Origin: Scilla litardierei
Taxonomy: Eukaryota; Streptophyta; Magnoliopsida; Asparagales; Asparagaceae
Assembly: GCA_030789695.1 (NCBI GenBank)
Contig: CM061141.1
Coordinates: forward strand, 169,770,807-169,834,806
Length of the DNA stretch: 64,000 bases
Reading direction: 5' to 3'
Below are positions 48,864-60,270 of this stretch, in pieces. The notes beneath the pieces are model-generated. The model saw nothing but the letters and a program-made list of their open reading frames with translations. It had not been told where the DNA came from and searched no databases. Each line of letters begins with the position of its first letter. The stretch's first letter is position 1. The translations under genes and the position numbers were made by a program.

Positions 48864-49417
48864 AGAAAATAGTCTTAAGCTCAGAAAAATCCGCAAAAAT
48901 GTTCGTTGGAACCGGGAGATTGCCATCTTTAACTGAAAAATTAATAGAAGAAAGAATTAGGTCAAAAATCATATCATTTAATAAATAGATTCATAACTTC
49001 ATGAAATTGTAGAAAATAGCCTCGAGCTCAGAAAAATCGGTAAAAATATCCTTTGAAACCGGGGGATCGCCATATTTAACTGAATAATAAGAGAATACAA
49101 AATTAGGATATAAAAATCATATAATTTAATATAAAGATTCATATCAAACATAAAATGCAGAAAATGGATCAGAGTTCAGAAAAATCTGAAAAATGTTTGT
49201 TGGAACTGGGAAATCTCCATCTTCAACTGGAATAGAAAAGAAGACAAAATTAGGCTTAAAATCATATCATTTAATAAAAAGATCGACATCTTCAACTGGA
49301 AAATAAGAGAAGAAAAATTTAGGCTATAAAAATATTATCAATTAATAAAAAGATATATATCTTTCATAAAATGTAGAAAAGTGCACTAAGCTCAGAAATT
49401 GATATATAAAGATCTTA

Positions 49418-49575
49418 TCAGTTGAAGATGGTAATGGCAAAAGTTTTTATAGATGAAGATGGTGATTTTCATGTTCTGAATTTTGTCTTCTCTTACATTT
49501 CAGTTGAAGATGGCGATTTCCCGATTTCAATGGACATTTTTGGCCTATTTCTGTCTTCTCTGATATCATTTACTA
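49418..49575. repeat. Inverted satellite monomer segment, copy 3
   Basis: CAGTTGAAGATGG...TTTTTGGCCTATTTCTGTCTTC, the third occurrence, in the shortened higher-order unit. Confidence 0.85.
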
Positions 49576-51089
49576 AAATGATCCATATCTTCCAAAATAT
49601 ATGAGAAACAATCCGAATTTCAGAAAAATTCACAAAAATGTCTGTTGGAACCGAGAGATCGCCATCTTCAACTAAAATATAAGAGAAGACAAAAGAAGGC
49701 CAAAAAATCAAATCATTTAATACAAAGATCGCCATCATCATCTGAAAAATAAGAGAAGAGAAATTTTGGCAACAAAAATCATATCAATTAATATACAGAT
49801 CCTTATCTTCAAGAAAATATAGAAAATAGCACTGAGCTCAGAAAAATCTGCAAAAATGTTCACCGAGAGATCGTCATCTTAAATTGAAAAATAAGAGAAG
49901 ATAAACTTTGGCTATAAAAATTATATCATTTAGTCTAAAGATCCATTTCTTTCAGAAAATGTAGAAAATAACACAGAGCTAAGAAAATCCGCAAGATGTC
50001 CGTTGGAACGGGGAGATCGCCATCTTCATCTGAAAAGTAATAGAAGACAAAATTAGGCCAAAAAATCATATCATTGATAAAATGATCCATATCTTCCAGA
50101 AAAAGCAGAAAATAACACGGAGCTCAGAAAAATCCACTAAAATGTCAGTTGGAACAGAGAGATCGATTCTTCAATTTAAAAATAAGAGAAGACAAAATTA
50201 GGCAAGAAAATTATATCTTTTAACTAAAATATGCATATCTTCCAGAAAATACAGAAAATAGCTTCGAGCTAAGTAAAATTTGCAAAAATGTCTGTTTGAA
50301 CCAGGATCTCACTATCTTCAACTGAAAAATAAGAGAATACAAAATTTGGCTAGAAAAATCATATCTTTTATTTTAAAGATACATATCTTACAGAAAATTT
50401 AGAAAATAGCCAATAGCGAAGAAAAAACCACAAAAATGTCCGTTGGAATCGGGAGATCACCATCGTGATCTAAAAATAAGAGAAGGCTAAGTTAGGCTTA
50501 AAACCAAATTATATAATAAAAAGATCAATATATTCTATAAAATGTAGAAAATAGTCTCTACGTCAAAAAACCAGCAAAAATATGCGTAAGAACCGAGAGA
50601 ACGCCATCTTCAACAAAAAAAGAGAAGACAAAATTAGGCCAAAAAAATCATATCATTTAATAAAATGATTAATGTCTTCCCTAAAATGTAAAATAATTGG
50701 TCCGAACTTAGAAAATCTGCAAAAATGTCAGCTGGAACCCAAAGATCGCCATCTTCATCTGAAAAATATGAAAAGACAAAATTAGGCCAAAAAATCTTTT
50801 CATTTAATAAAAAGATCCATAATTTCTCGAAAATATAGAAAAATAGCCTCGAGCTCAGAAAATCTGCATATTCTAACCTCATAATCATATCCTCTTGTGC
50901 ATATAATCCATGGAATCATGCTATCTTAACTACATTTATGCTAATTCATCATTTGTGAGCGTATGATTTTATTCTGGCACAATTTCACTTCCCAAAACAT
51001 TATAAATTTCTATTATATTTATAGGGATTTTTTCTGGATTTTTAGGTGTCCCGAAGGGGACTAAATCAACTTAAGAGGAGGAGTACAAA

Positions 51090-51440
51090 ACAGACGCCTG
51101 TAGATGGAACGATAGTCGCCTGGGCAACCCAACAGTCAACTGCCCAAACAACGGCAGTCGCCTGCCTTTAAAGAACTGAAGTTGGAGAAGCTGAAACCCA
51201 ACGACAGTCGTCTGTCATCTTCGCATCAGTCGACTGATATTTCATATTCCTGAGGGAGCAAAAAGAGCCAACTCTCTGTTATTTTGACATTTCTTCAGCA
51301 GGCGACTGAAGAACAAAAGACAGTCGCATGTGAATCACACAGGTGACTGTGCGTTTTAAAGACAGTCGCATGTCGCCCTTTGGTAGCGATGACAGTCATC
51401 TTCACATCAGTTGACTGTCGTTTGTTCGACAGTCGACTGA
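51090..51440 (+). promoter_or_regulatory. Cluster of CAGTCG(A/C)CTG-like motifs in the Athila U3
   Basis: About a dozen occurrences of CAGTCG or its partner CGACTG (for example CAGTCGACTG near 51220 and 51430, CAGTCGCCTG near 51147) within 350 bp upstream of the TATA box. They look like reiterated binding sites. The role is inferred from position only. Confidence 0.5.
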
Positions 51441-51561
51441 TCTGGTTTCTTCACCCGCAGTCTGGGTTGTGAGAAACGGGCTTTTCTTAACTCGATTTCT
51501 CTCTAGTTGCTGTGAATCATTGGATGATGATTTGGATGGATGAGATGTAACCCCTAGGGGG

Positions 51562-51568
51562 TATAAAA
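51562..51568 (+). promoter_or_regulatory. TATA box of the Athila LTR
   Basis: TATAAAA in GGGGGTATAAAACAC, downstream of the motif cluster. Confidence 0.6.
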
Positions 51569-52684
51569 CACTACTATTCAGATGTAATGAGGGGAGAATG
51601 GGATAGAACTTAATCTTTTGCTATTTGTTGGTCATCTTCTTCCTTAAGAAGGGGATTAGGGTTTTGGAGAGTTTTGAGCTTTCTGAGTTCGTTTTTGCTA
51701 TTGCTGAGATTGATTGCTGATTGAAGAAGCTTGTATTTGGTGACAAATCTCCAACCCTCTTTCTAATACACATTTGCTTTGATTCCTTGCATTGAACTAT
51801 GTCTATTTTTATGAATGTTGATTCTATTCTTGATATGCTAGGCTAGATTCATTGTGTGGGTATTTTTGATTGATGTAGGTTGTCTTGATTGCCCTGCTAA
51901 TGTTAATTTCTAGCACCCCTTGTTAATCCATGTTATTTGGGTGAATTAAACTCATGATTAATTGGATTAGATACTATCCATAGAGGAGCTGCAGAACGGT
52001 GGTGCTTCGTAATTGTTGCATCTATGTATCCAATGGGTATTGCATATCTTGAAATAAATGCGAGACCCCTTCATTCCATATTTCGTAATTTAGAAGTTTA
52101 ATTCACTCGATAACCCAAATTGTTAATTGGGTTGTAACCCTTTATTGAATCGTGCATTACCCGAAAGGGTCTGTAGAACGGTGGTTGTGCGAAGCGCAAC
52201 ACAACCCATATGCACTACTCCCACATACCTTGAAATGGGCGTGGGTGTGATTCATGAGCTTTAATTCGGAGAAGAACCCAATAGCAATTACCTTTGGTGC
52301 ACCCCATATGTGCTTAACTAATTTATTTCCTGATCCTCATACCTTGACGTGGATGAGTGATCGAGTTATCATGGAATTAACATCTTGTTGAGCAATTGAG
52401 TAATCTTACCGATATCCTCAACACCCACACTCTTATCCTCCATTGCATCCAAACCTTAGGAAATTACCCTAACTTTAGGGTACTTAGATAAATCACTTAT
52501 TCAAACAATCATTCACCCTCGAAGGGTGGTTAGAACACTTAACCATTCTTTACATGCTCTGACTATTTGTGTGAATTTGCAGATTAGTTCCTTCTCTGTG
52601 GATACGATCCCGTACTTACCGGGTATATTATTTGCCGACCTCGTACACTTGCGAATATCACCTTTCAGGGAGAGTCAAGCAAAT

Positions 52685-52702
52685 TGGCACGGTTGCCAGG
52701 GA
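52685..52702 (+). other. Athila primer-binding site, tRNA-Asp type
   Basis: TGGCACGGTTGCCAGGGA, three bases after the LTR end. It differs from the usual TGGCGCCGTTGCCGGGGA at three positions, so it is mutated. Confidence 0.78.
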
Positions 52703-52928
52703 CGGCGTATCTTCATTTCACACTTTGGTTTTTGTTGTGAAAATTTGGTGAGATCTTTCCATTATTTTGTTTATACTCATTGTGGATATCTGAGTTTGTT
52801 TTTCAATTTTTATAATCATCAAAACTATAAAAATTTGGCTAATCTTGGAAAGTTTTGGCTTGAATGCAATTGTCTAGTTTATGTGGTTAAGGACTTCTCG
52901 AACACATAGACTAGTAAGAAACATAGAC

Positions 52929-53858
52929 ATGGCCGATAAAAATCCCAACACCAACGGTAATGACAACACCAATCATAGTGATGACGATCACTCTCAACAT
53001 GAGGGTGATCGAAGTTTGAGATATGTGTTGAGACCGAGTAGGTCTGCTACCGGCTCATGCATTGTGCTTCCAGCAGATGCGAATTCCTGTAGCCCAAGAC
53101 CTGGGATATTTCAAATTCTTCCCACTTTTCATGGTGTAGAGAAGGAGAACCATTATCTACACATAAAGGATTTTGAAGATGTATGCCTCACATGTTCTGA
53201 TGGAAAGGCTAGCAATGAAGCCATTTATCTTAAATTGTTTCCTTTTTCTTTAAAGGATAAAGCTAAAAATTGGTTTTATGCTATACCTCCACATACTATT
53301 AACTCCTGGTTGGCAATGCAAGCTGAATTTCTGAAAAAAAAATTTCCCTTGCACATGACTCAAGGATTAAAGCGGCAAATGGCAAACTTTTCTCAGAAGC
53401 CAAATGCAAGCTTTGACATCACTTGGGAAAGGTTCAAGGAGCTGATTATAGCATGTCCACATCATGGATTTGATGAATACCATCTCATCGGTTTCTTTTA
53501 CGACGGACTCATCCTATCGATGAAACAATTCGTGGAAATGATGTGCAACGGGGAATTTCTGGATAAGACACAGGAGGAGGTATGGGACTACTTAAAATCC
53601 ATAGCTGAGAATGCACGAACTTGGAAGGCGACTCCCGAATCTGAGAGAAGAGAATTACCTCAACATTTGGCTCGTGGAGGTCTCCTTACATTGACCCAAG
53701 AGGAAACCTTAGAGTCAAGAATGGAGGCCATCATTTGCAAGAGACTTGAAGGGTTGAAGTTAAAAGGAGTGAAGGCCGTGACGGTCGGTTATGAAGGGCT
53801 ATGTAACCTTTGCAGTAGCGCAGACCATACATCAACCAATGTCCCAACCTACCGCTAG
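52929..53858 (+). pseudogene. gag: Athila gag
   Basis: The ATG at 52929 (MADKNPNTNG) gives 309 codons to a TAG at 53856-53858. The capsid-domain pattern is that of Athila gag: FHGVEKENHYLHIKDFEDVC, LKLFPFSLKDKAKNWFYAIP, FLKKKFPLHMTQGLKRQM, ERFKELIIACPHHGFDEYHL. It ends in a degraded zinc knuckle (LCNLCSSADH) with the last cysteine missing. Related Gln-rich coding sequence (QQ-repeats, ~54160-54230) continues past the stop in broken frames, so the natural protein was longer. Role: particle structural protein, now non-functional. Confidence 0.88.
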
Positions 53859-54728
53859 TAAAGGAAGTACTTCATGACCCCACTCAAGTGAATTATATGG
53901 CGAATTCCAACCAAGGTCAATGATACAACAATTTCCACAATCAAGGTCCGAGTTGGGGGAATATCCCGAATTTCAATTGGGGACCCCAAAGACAACAACA
54001 AGCTCAACCATCGTATCGTCCACCCTTCAATAACAACAACAATCAACAAGGCATCCAAAGGAGGAGAGATGAAACAAATGAACCCCAAGTGCAATCTCTG
54101 AGCGACTCATTGCAACAATTCATCCAAATGTAAACAACGCAAAATCAAGCCAATTTCCAACAATGGCAACAACTACAACAAACCCAGGCGCAATATCAAC
54201 AACAATTTCAACAACTCAATGTGAACATGGCAAAGCCTTGCGGCAACTCTAGAGAAGGACAAGCTTTCGGAACAACCACTCCTCAACCCCAACATGAATT
54301 CGTCATCGGGATGATCCAACGTTAAATCATGTCAAGCGGTGACAACATTAAGGAGTGGTCGGGAAATATCGAAGCCGGAGCCACCGAGAGTCGAGGCGGA
54401 GATAGTTATGGAGAATGAAGCTACCACAAATGAAGAGGTGCAAGAGAGAAGATCGGACAAAGGCAACCATTCCGAAGAGATCATCATTGAAGAGCCCGAG
54501 CCGTACATTCCTCCCGCACCATTCCCTCAAAGGCTTCAACCTCCACGGAAAGATAAGTTCCAATCCGAAATCCGCGAAATATTTTAAAAATGTCAAATTA
54601 ATATCCCTCTTCTTGATGCAATAAATCAAATTCTCGCATATGCTAAATTCTTAAAACATTTCTGCACCGTTAAGAGGAATGTTAGTGTTAAGAAAAAGGC
54701 CTTCCTAACACTATAAGTTAGGGCAATT
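53859..54728 (+). pseudogene. Gag-protease linker of the Athila element
   Basis: Low-complexity Gln/Asn-rich coding remnants (53900-54230) are followed by a short open stretch (54339-54587) with TLRSGREI and EEPEPYIPPAPFPQRLQ. This is the conserved block that precedes protease in Athila polyproteins. Several stops interrupt it. Confidence 0.7.
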
Positions 54729-55276
54729 GTGCAACACAACACTCCTACCAAATACAAGGATCTGAGCTCACCTATAATCCCATGCATCATAGGAACCAAA
54801 AAGATAGGTCAAGCCCTCCTTGATTTAGGTTCGAGTGTTAATATTTTGCCATATGACTTGTACATGCAATTAGGACTTGGAGAATTAGAATCTACACCCA
54901 TTATTCTCCAATTGGCCGATAGATCTATCAAGGTCCCCAAGGGTAGCATAGAAGACGTGCTTGTCCAAGTGACAAATTTTACTACCCGGTGGACTTTGTC
55001 GTGTTGGATATCCTTGCACCTCAAACCAAGACGCCAACCCCCATCATCTTGGGTAGACCATTCCTAGCTACGAGCAATTCTATAATCAATTGTAGGGATG
55101 GTCAACTTAATATCTCTTTTGGCAACATGACCCTTGACTTAAACATTTTCAATGCTTGTAAGTTGCCATCGGGGGATGGTGAGTTTGAAGACACTTGCAT
55201 GATTGAAACTCTAGTTGAAGAACATTTTGATGCGGAGTTCGTTGAAGCGCTTAATTTTGTTGAACATTTTTTGTGA
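54729..55276 (+). pseudogene. Athila aspartic protease remnant
   Basis: PCIIGTKKIGQALLDLGSSVN carries the active-site region. Athila proteases show DLG(A/S)S here rather than DTGAS, so the leucine is family-typical. The flap region IILQLADRSIKVPKGSIEDV follows. A frameshift near 54985 moves to a frame with FVVLDILAP and PIILGRPFLATSNSIINC, the conserved protease end. It would have processed the polyprotein. Confidence 0.85.
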
Positions 55277-55352
55277 AAACATTGACACTGATTGCTTTTC
55301 GAAGGAAGTTGGCGCGGTAACTAAGTGGATGCCATCTTTTTAGCCGCTACCG

Positions 55353-56585
55353 TTGGACACGCCATACCAAAGACCATCAAAGCTGGAACACCCATCCTTG
55401 GATTTGAAGCCGTTGCCGCCATATTTGAAGTATGCATTTCTTGGGGAATCCAACACATTTCCCGTGGTAATATCGTCTAAACTCTCTAATGAGCAAGAAA
55501 CGCAATTATTACAAGTGCTTAAAACTCATAAGGGGCAATTGGTTGGACAATTACCGATATTAAAGGTATTGACCCCCTAATTTGTAAGCACGACATCTAC
55601 TTAGAGGATGACACCAAACCCACTAGAGAAATGCAACGTAGGTTAAATCCTAACCTAAAGGAAGTGGTAAAGGGTGAAATCCTTAAGCTTCTTCAAGCGG
55701 GTATTATATACCACATTGTCGATAGTAGATGGGTTAGCCCCATTCAAGTTGTACCTAAGAAGTCGGGGCTAACAGTAATTAGAAATGAGAACAATGAGTT
55801 AGTCCCCATGCGAGCCACCACGGGGTGGCGCATGTGTGTTGACTATAGTAAGCTAAATTCTAAGACCCGTAAAGACCACTTCCCTCTCCCATTTCTAGAT
55901 CAAATCCTAGAGAGAGTGGCCGGACACGAGTATTATTGCTTCCTTGATGGTTATTCTGGTTATTATCAAATTGAAATAGCACCCGAAGAACAGGAGAGGA
56001 CCACCTTCACGTGTCTCTTTGGCACTTTTGCATTCCGGAGGATGCCATTTGACTTATGTAATGCCCCCGCAACCTTTAACCGTTGTATGGTTAGCATTTT
56101 TCATGATATGGTTGAAAAGATTGTGGAGGTATTCATGGATGATTTCTCTGTGTATGGTAGCTCATTTAATAATTGTTTATCTAACTTGGCTTTGGTGTTA
56201 GATCGGTGCATCAAGAAAACCCTTCTCTTGAATTGGGAGAAATGCCATTTCATGACCACCGAATGCTTAGTCCTCGGTCATATTGTATTCAAGGAAGGTA
56301 TGCACGTCGACAAAGCCAAGGTCGAGGTAATAGAAAAGCTACCCACTCCTCGTTGTGTAAGAGATATTCGATCATTTCTTGGGCATGCAGGTTTTTATAG
56401 GAGGTTCATAAAAGATTTTAGTTTTATATCTCAACCTCCTTGCATGCTTTTGAAAAATGATGTAGATTTTGCTTGGAATAATGATTGTCAACTTGCTTTT
56501 GAGAAGTTGAAAAATTTGCTCACATGTTCACCTATTCTTCAGGTGCCAGATTGGATATCACCCTTCGAAATCATGTGCGATGCTA
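55353..56585 (+). pseudogene. Athila reverse transcriptase with start of RNase H, truncated
   Basis: An N-terminal piece (55353-55580) is separated by a frame break from a long open stretch from ~55580. RT blocks are in order: DSRWVSPIQVVPKKSG, GWRMCVDYSKLNSKTRKDHF, FLDGYSGYYQIEIAPEEQ, FGTFAFRRMPF, then the catalytic VFMDDFSVYG at ~56130-56155 (both aspartates intact), LGHIVFKEGM and [17 protein letters not shown]. The RNase H start (FEIMCDA) is reached at 56585, where similarity ends abruptly. The RT core itself looks uninterrupted. Confidence 0.92.
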
Positions 56586-56605
56586 GGAACGGGAGTAAAA
56601 GAATT
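56586..56605. other. Junction between the truncated Athila and Tekay elements
   Basis: Twenty bases (AACGGGAGTAAAAGAATTTT) belong clearly to neither element. The Athila RNase H is cut on the left and the Tekay integrase on the right, with no LTR or target duplication. This suggests end joining after a deletion or rearrangement. Confidence 0.65.
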
Positions 56606-59045
56606 TTACCTCCATGTATCTCCTCGCTAACGCCTCAGTGGACTGTCCTACTCGGAATGGAATAAAGTGCACGGATTTGGTCAATCGGTCCACGATCATC
56701 CAAATCGCGTCATTCTGCTTCGGGCTCCAAGGCAGTCGAGTCACAAAGTCCATAGTGATGTGTTGCCACTTCCACTCCAGAATCGGAAGCGGTTGTAGCA
56801 ACCCGGCCGTACGCTGATGCTCCGCCTTCACTTGCTGGCAAACCAAACACTTGGCTACACTCCGAGCCACCCTCCTCTTCATGTCATGCCACCAATAGTT
56901 CAGACGAAGATCCTTGTACATCTTGGTCCCACCAGGATGCACAGAATACGGCGAACTGTGTGCCTCCACCAGCAACTCCTCTCTGATATCCCCAGCTGGC
57001 ACACACAATCTGGCTCCATACCTCAACGAGCCATCATCATGAATCAAGAAGTCAGTCCTCAGCCCGGCTCCAACATGTTCTTGAATCTTCACCAGCTTCG
57101 GATCTCCGGCCTGGCCAGCCTTAATCCGATCCACAATCGTCGACTGTACATGCATACACATCAACGAAGAATCCTCCCCAGGTAGAACAATCTCCACGCC
57201 AGACTCGCAAAAATCCTGCTGCAATCTCCACTGCGAGGTCAACATCATCACCGCCGGAAGCCTACTCAGCGCATCCGGAACCACATTCACCTTGCCAGAG
57301 TGATACTGCAAATCAATCTCATAATCTGCCATGAGCTCCAACCATCGACTCTGTCGCATGTTGAGCTCCTTCTGAGTAATAATATACTTCAAGCTTTTGT
57401 GATCGGTGAAGATCTTCACTTTCTCACTCAGCAAGAAGTGCCTCCAAATCTTAAGAGCAAACACAACAGCAGCCAACTCCAAATCATGCGTCGGGTAATT
57501 CTTCTCATGAACCTTGAGCTGACGAGATGTATAAGCCACCACATGTCCATGCTGATACAAAACACAACCAAGACCCTTGCCAGAAGCATCGCAAAAGATC
57601 TCGAATCCTCCACTGCGATCAGGTACAGCAAGAACAGGGGCAGTCGTCAGTCTTTCCCTCAGAACACCCAAGGCATTCTCACAATCACCCGACCAAACAA
57701 AAGGCACATCCTTCTGCGTCAATCTGGTCATCGGCTCCGTAATACGGGAAAAATCCTTAATGAAGCGCCGATAATATCCCGCCAAACCAAGGAAACTCCG
57801 AATCTCAGACACTGACAGCGGAACAGGCCACTCCCTGATGGCCCTAATCTTCTCGGGATCCACCGAAATACCATCACCAGAAACCACATACCCGAGAAAA
57901 GCAACTCTGTCCAGCCAAAACTCGTACTTCGAAAACTTAGCATACAACCGATGCTTCCTCAAAATCTCCAACACTGTCCTCAAGTGCGAGGCATGCTCTT
58001 CCTCCGACTTCGAATAGATCAGAATGTCGTCAATAAAGATAACGACAAACTTGTCTAAAAAGTCGTAGAAAATCAGGTTCATCAAATTCATGAAAACTGC
58101 GGGTGCGTTAGTTACGCCGAAGGGCATAACCACAAACTCATAGTGTCCATACTTCGTCCTGAACGCTGTCTTCGGAACATCATCCTTCTTCACCTTCAAC
58201 TGATGGTAACCACTCCTCAAATCCAATTTAGAAAACACCCTCGATCCTCCAAGCTGATCAAAAATATCATCGATGCGAGGCAACGGGTATTTATTCTTGA
58301 TGGTTACCGCATTCAGCTCCCGATAGTCCACGCACATGCGACACGAACCATCCTTCTTCTTCACTAGCAAGACCGGTGCCCCCCACGGAGACACACTAGG
58401 GTTGATATAACCCTTCTGCATAAGCTCATCCAACTGCCTACGCAACTCTTCCAACTCTGCTGGCGCCATACGATATGGTGCCTTCGAAATGGGCTGCGCT
58501 CCTGGAATAAGATCAATAGAAAATTCTAAAGCTCGATCGGGCGGCAGTCCAGACATCTCCTCGGGGAAGACGTCATCAAAATCTCGCACCACAGCTGGCC
58601 TCTCCAACTCCATCTGCATATCCACAACCTCCACCGGTCTGGCCCGAAATTTGACCGGACCAAGCGAACTGCTTCCACGACTGAACTCAAATACTGGATG
58701 TCCGGGAATCTCGAACACCACCTTCTTCCTCCGACAGTCAATCGTAGCATAGAAGCTCGCCAGCCAATCCATCCCAAGGACCGCATCATAGTTGATGATG
58801 TCGTGGACAATGAAATCAGCATAAAGCTCATGTCCACAAACCACCAACGGGCAAGAATTGCACCCACGATGCACCGAGACCACCCCATTCCCTGTAATGA
58901 TGTTCCAACTCTTGGGAAGAGAGGACGTCGACAAGGAATGCTTCTCCACGAAGCTCCGGGCCAAAATGCTCATCGACGCACCTGAGTCAAAGAGGACTCG
59001 TGCAGGAAATGTGCAAACCAAAACCACACCTAACAAATAGTCTAA
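56606..59045 (-). pseudogene. pol: Tekay pol: protease, RT, RNase H, partial integrase
   Basis: An uninterrupted frame with protease [12 protein letters not shown] (intact DSG) near 58980. The RT runs through [34 protein letters not shown] and [13 protein letters not shown] (catalytic DD near 58030). RNase H includes [35 protein letters not shown] and FTDHKSLKY. The integrase HHCC region ([29 protein letters not shown]) and the first catalytic aspartate ([12 protein letters not shown]) follow. It ends at [10 protein letters not shown], before the second acidic residue, because of the junction at 56606. There is no ATG at its head (the first codon of the open frame at 59048 is TTG), consistent with expression as part of a gag-pol polyprotein. 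Integration activity would be lost. Confidence 0.93.
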
Positions 59046-59177
59046 CAATCAAATCCTATTCTAGCAACAAACATGAGCAAACAACCAAACATAACTAAGA
59101 ATCAAACATAACTAATGAAGAAACAGCTAGGAGGGAAGTTACCTGTGATAACCTCATCCACGGCCATGCTCTCCTCC

Positions 59178-60270
59178 TCAGTCATCAGGAAAGCCTGCCC
59201 TCTCTGTGGAACCGCCTGCTGAAAGGCCTGTCTCTGTGGAACAAGGGGCGCTCCATGTCCAGCGGGCACATGAGCTCGCTGCTGCAACAGCTGTGCTGCA
59301 ATAGGTGCCCGCCAAGGCTGCTTCGACTTGGGGGCACTCCCTGATGGTATGGGCAGGATCTCCGCAGACAATACACTGCCCCAGGAACCTCCTACACTGA
59401 TCCCTGAGGTGCCCGGTCTTGCTGCAGAAATGGCAAGTCTTCAGAATAGGCCCTCCTGGCCTCTTGAACTGAACAGGCTGGATAGGCCTAAATCCAGGTC
59501 TAACCGCCGCTCTGACCTGCTCCACGGGCCTCTTCCCAGCTCCTGAAACATGTCCCCTCCTCTGGTTCAAATTCAACTCATGCCGCCTCGCAGCAATCAG
59601 AACCTTCTGATATGATTCCAGGTCAGAAGAGGTCACAAAACTCTGAAGCTCCAAAGCAAGTCCCTGAAGGAATCACTGAGCTCTCTCATTGGCATCTTTC
59701 ACCGTCTTTGGTGCAAACCGACTAAGCCTCGTGAACTCTTGGTGATACTGATCCACCGACGAGCTCCCCTGCTTCAGATCTATGAAGCGCTGCAGCATCA
59801 CCTGCCTAGCAGCCTTCGGGAAGAACTCTCCATCAAATTTGGTCTTGAAGGTAGCCCAAACTATCGGCACCTCCAACATCTTCTCCTCAGCATCCCACCA
59901 GTTTCTGGCATTATCCTTCAGCTGCCTCTTAGCCAAATCAACCCATCCAGCCAGGTTAATCTTCGCCATCGTCAGGTTATCCTCAATATTCCTCATCCAC
60001 TCATCCATAGCCAGAGGACCTTCAAAACCATCAAAATATGCGGGACCCAGCTCCCGGAACTGCTTCGCTCCAGGCTAGGGGCGTGGGGCTTCCACCGCCC
60101 GAGCAGCTCTAGCGGTCGGGGCATTCTGGACTTGCAGAAGCACGCCCTACTGAACCTGCATCATCTGCATCATCATCCGCATCATCTCCCAGTTGGTGGG
60201 CTCCCGCTCAGGCTCCTCAACATGAGGGAGCGCACCACCGCCAGCACGGGTATTTCGCCTTCCTGCCATC
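59178..60270 (-). pseudogene. gag: Tekay gag with three in-frame stops
   Basis: The ATG at 60270 (MAGRRNTRAG) starts a frame interrupted by TAG near 60149, TAG near 60076 and TGA near 59671. Between and after these, the frame carries the Tekay gag capsid pattern (YFDGFEGPLAMDEWMRNIED, LKDNARNWWDAEEKML, FKTKFDGEFFPKAARQ, KQGSSSVDQYHQEFTRLS). Two zinc knuckles follow (CHFCSKTGHLRDQC and CIVCGDPAHTIREC). All three stops could have arisen by one C-to-T or G-to-A change from CAG/CAA, CGA or TGG codons. Otherwise the frame is well kept, so inactivation may be mostly by point mutation. Confidence 0.9.

Larger units (their letters stand above)
40398..50866. repeat. ~147-bp satellite, block 3, with ~3.30-kb higher-order repeats
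   Basis: About 70 monomers. A distinctive monomer (TATCCTTTAGAACCGGGGGA type) occurs at 42319, 45620 and 49039. The spacings are 3301 and 3419 bp, or 3304 after removing the 115-bp insert. A second marker (TCTACGTCAAAAAA type) at 44570, 47881 and 50556, and a third (AAATAAATC(C/T)GCACAAATG type) at 41715, 45020 and 48320, repeat the same period. The last unit is shortened by about five monomers. The block ends at the Athila LTR. Confidence 0.95.
50865..52681 (+). repeat. Athila 5' LTR
   Basis: About 1.8 kb between the last satellite monomer and the primer site. The right end GAGTCAAGCA is clear. The left end (TGCATATTC at 50865) is inferred from where satellite similarity stops. There is no coding sequence. 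The late part (GATACGATCCCG, TACTTACCGGGTATATTA, CGTACACTTGCG) is typical of Athila LTR ends. Confidence 0.78.
50865..56585 (+). mobile_element. Athila-type Ty3/gypsy element, 3' part missing
   Basis: A long LTR (50865-52681), a tRNA-Asp-type primer site, gag, protease and RT follow in Ty3/gypsy order on the plus strand. The element is cut within RNase H at 56585 and joined to an unrelated Tekay element, so RNase H, integrase, the env-like region and the 3' LTR are missing. Stops and frameshifts show it is old. Confidence 0.9.
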
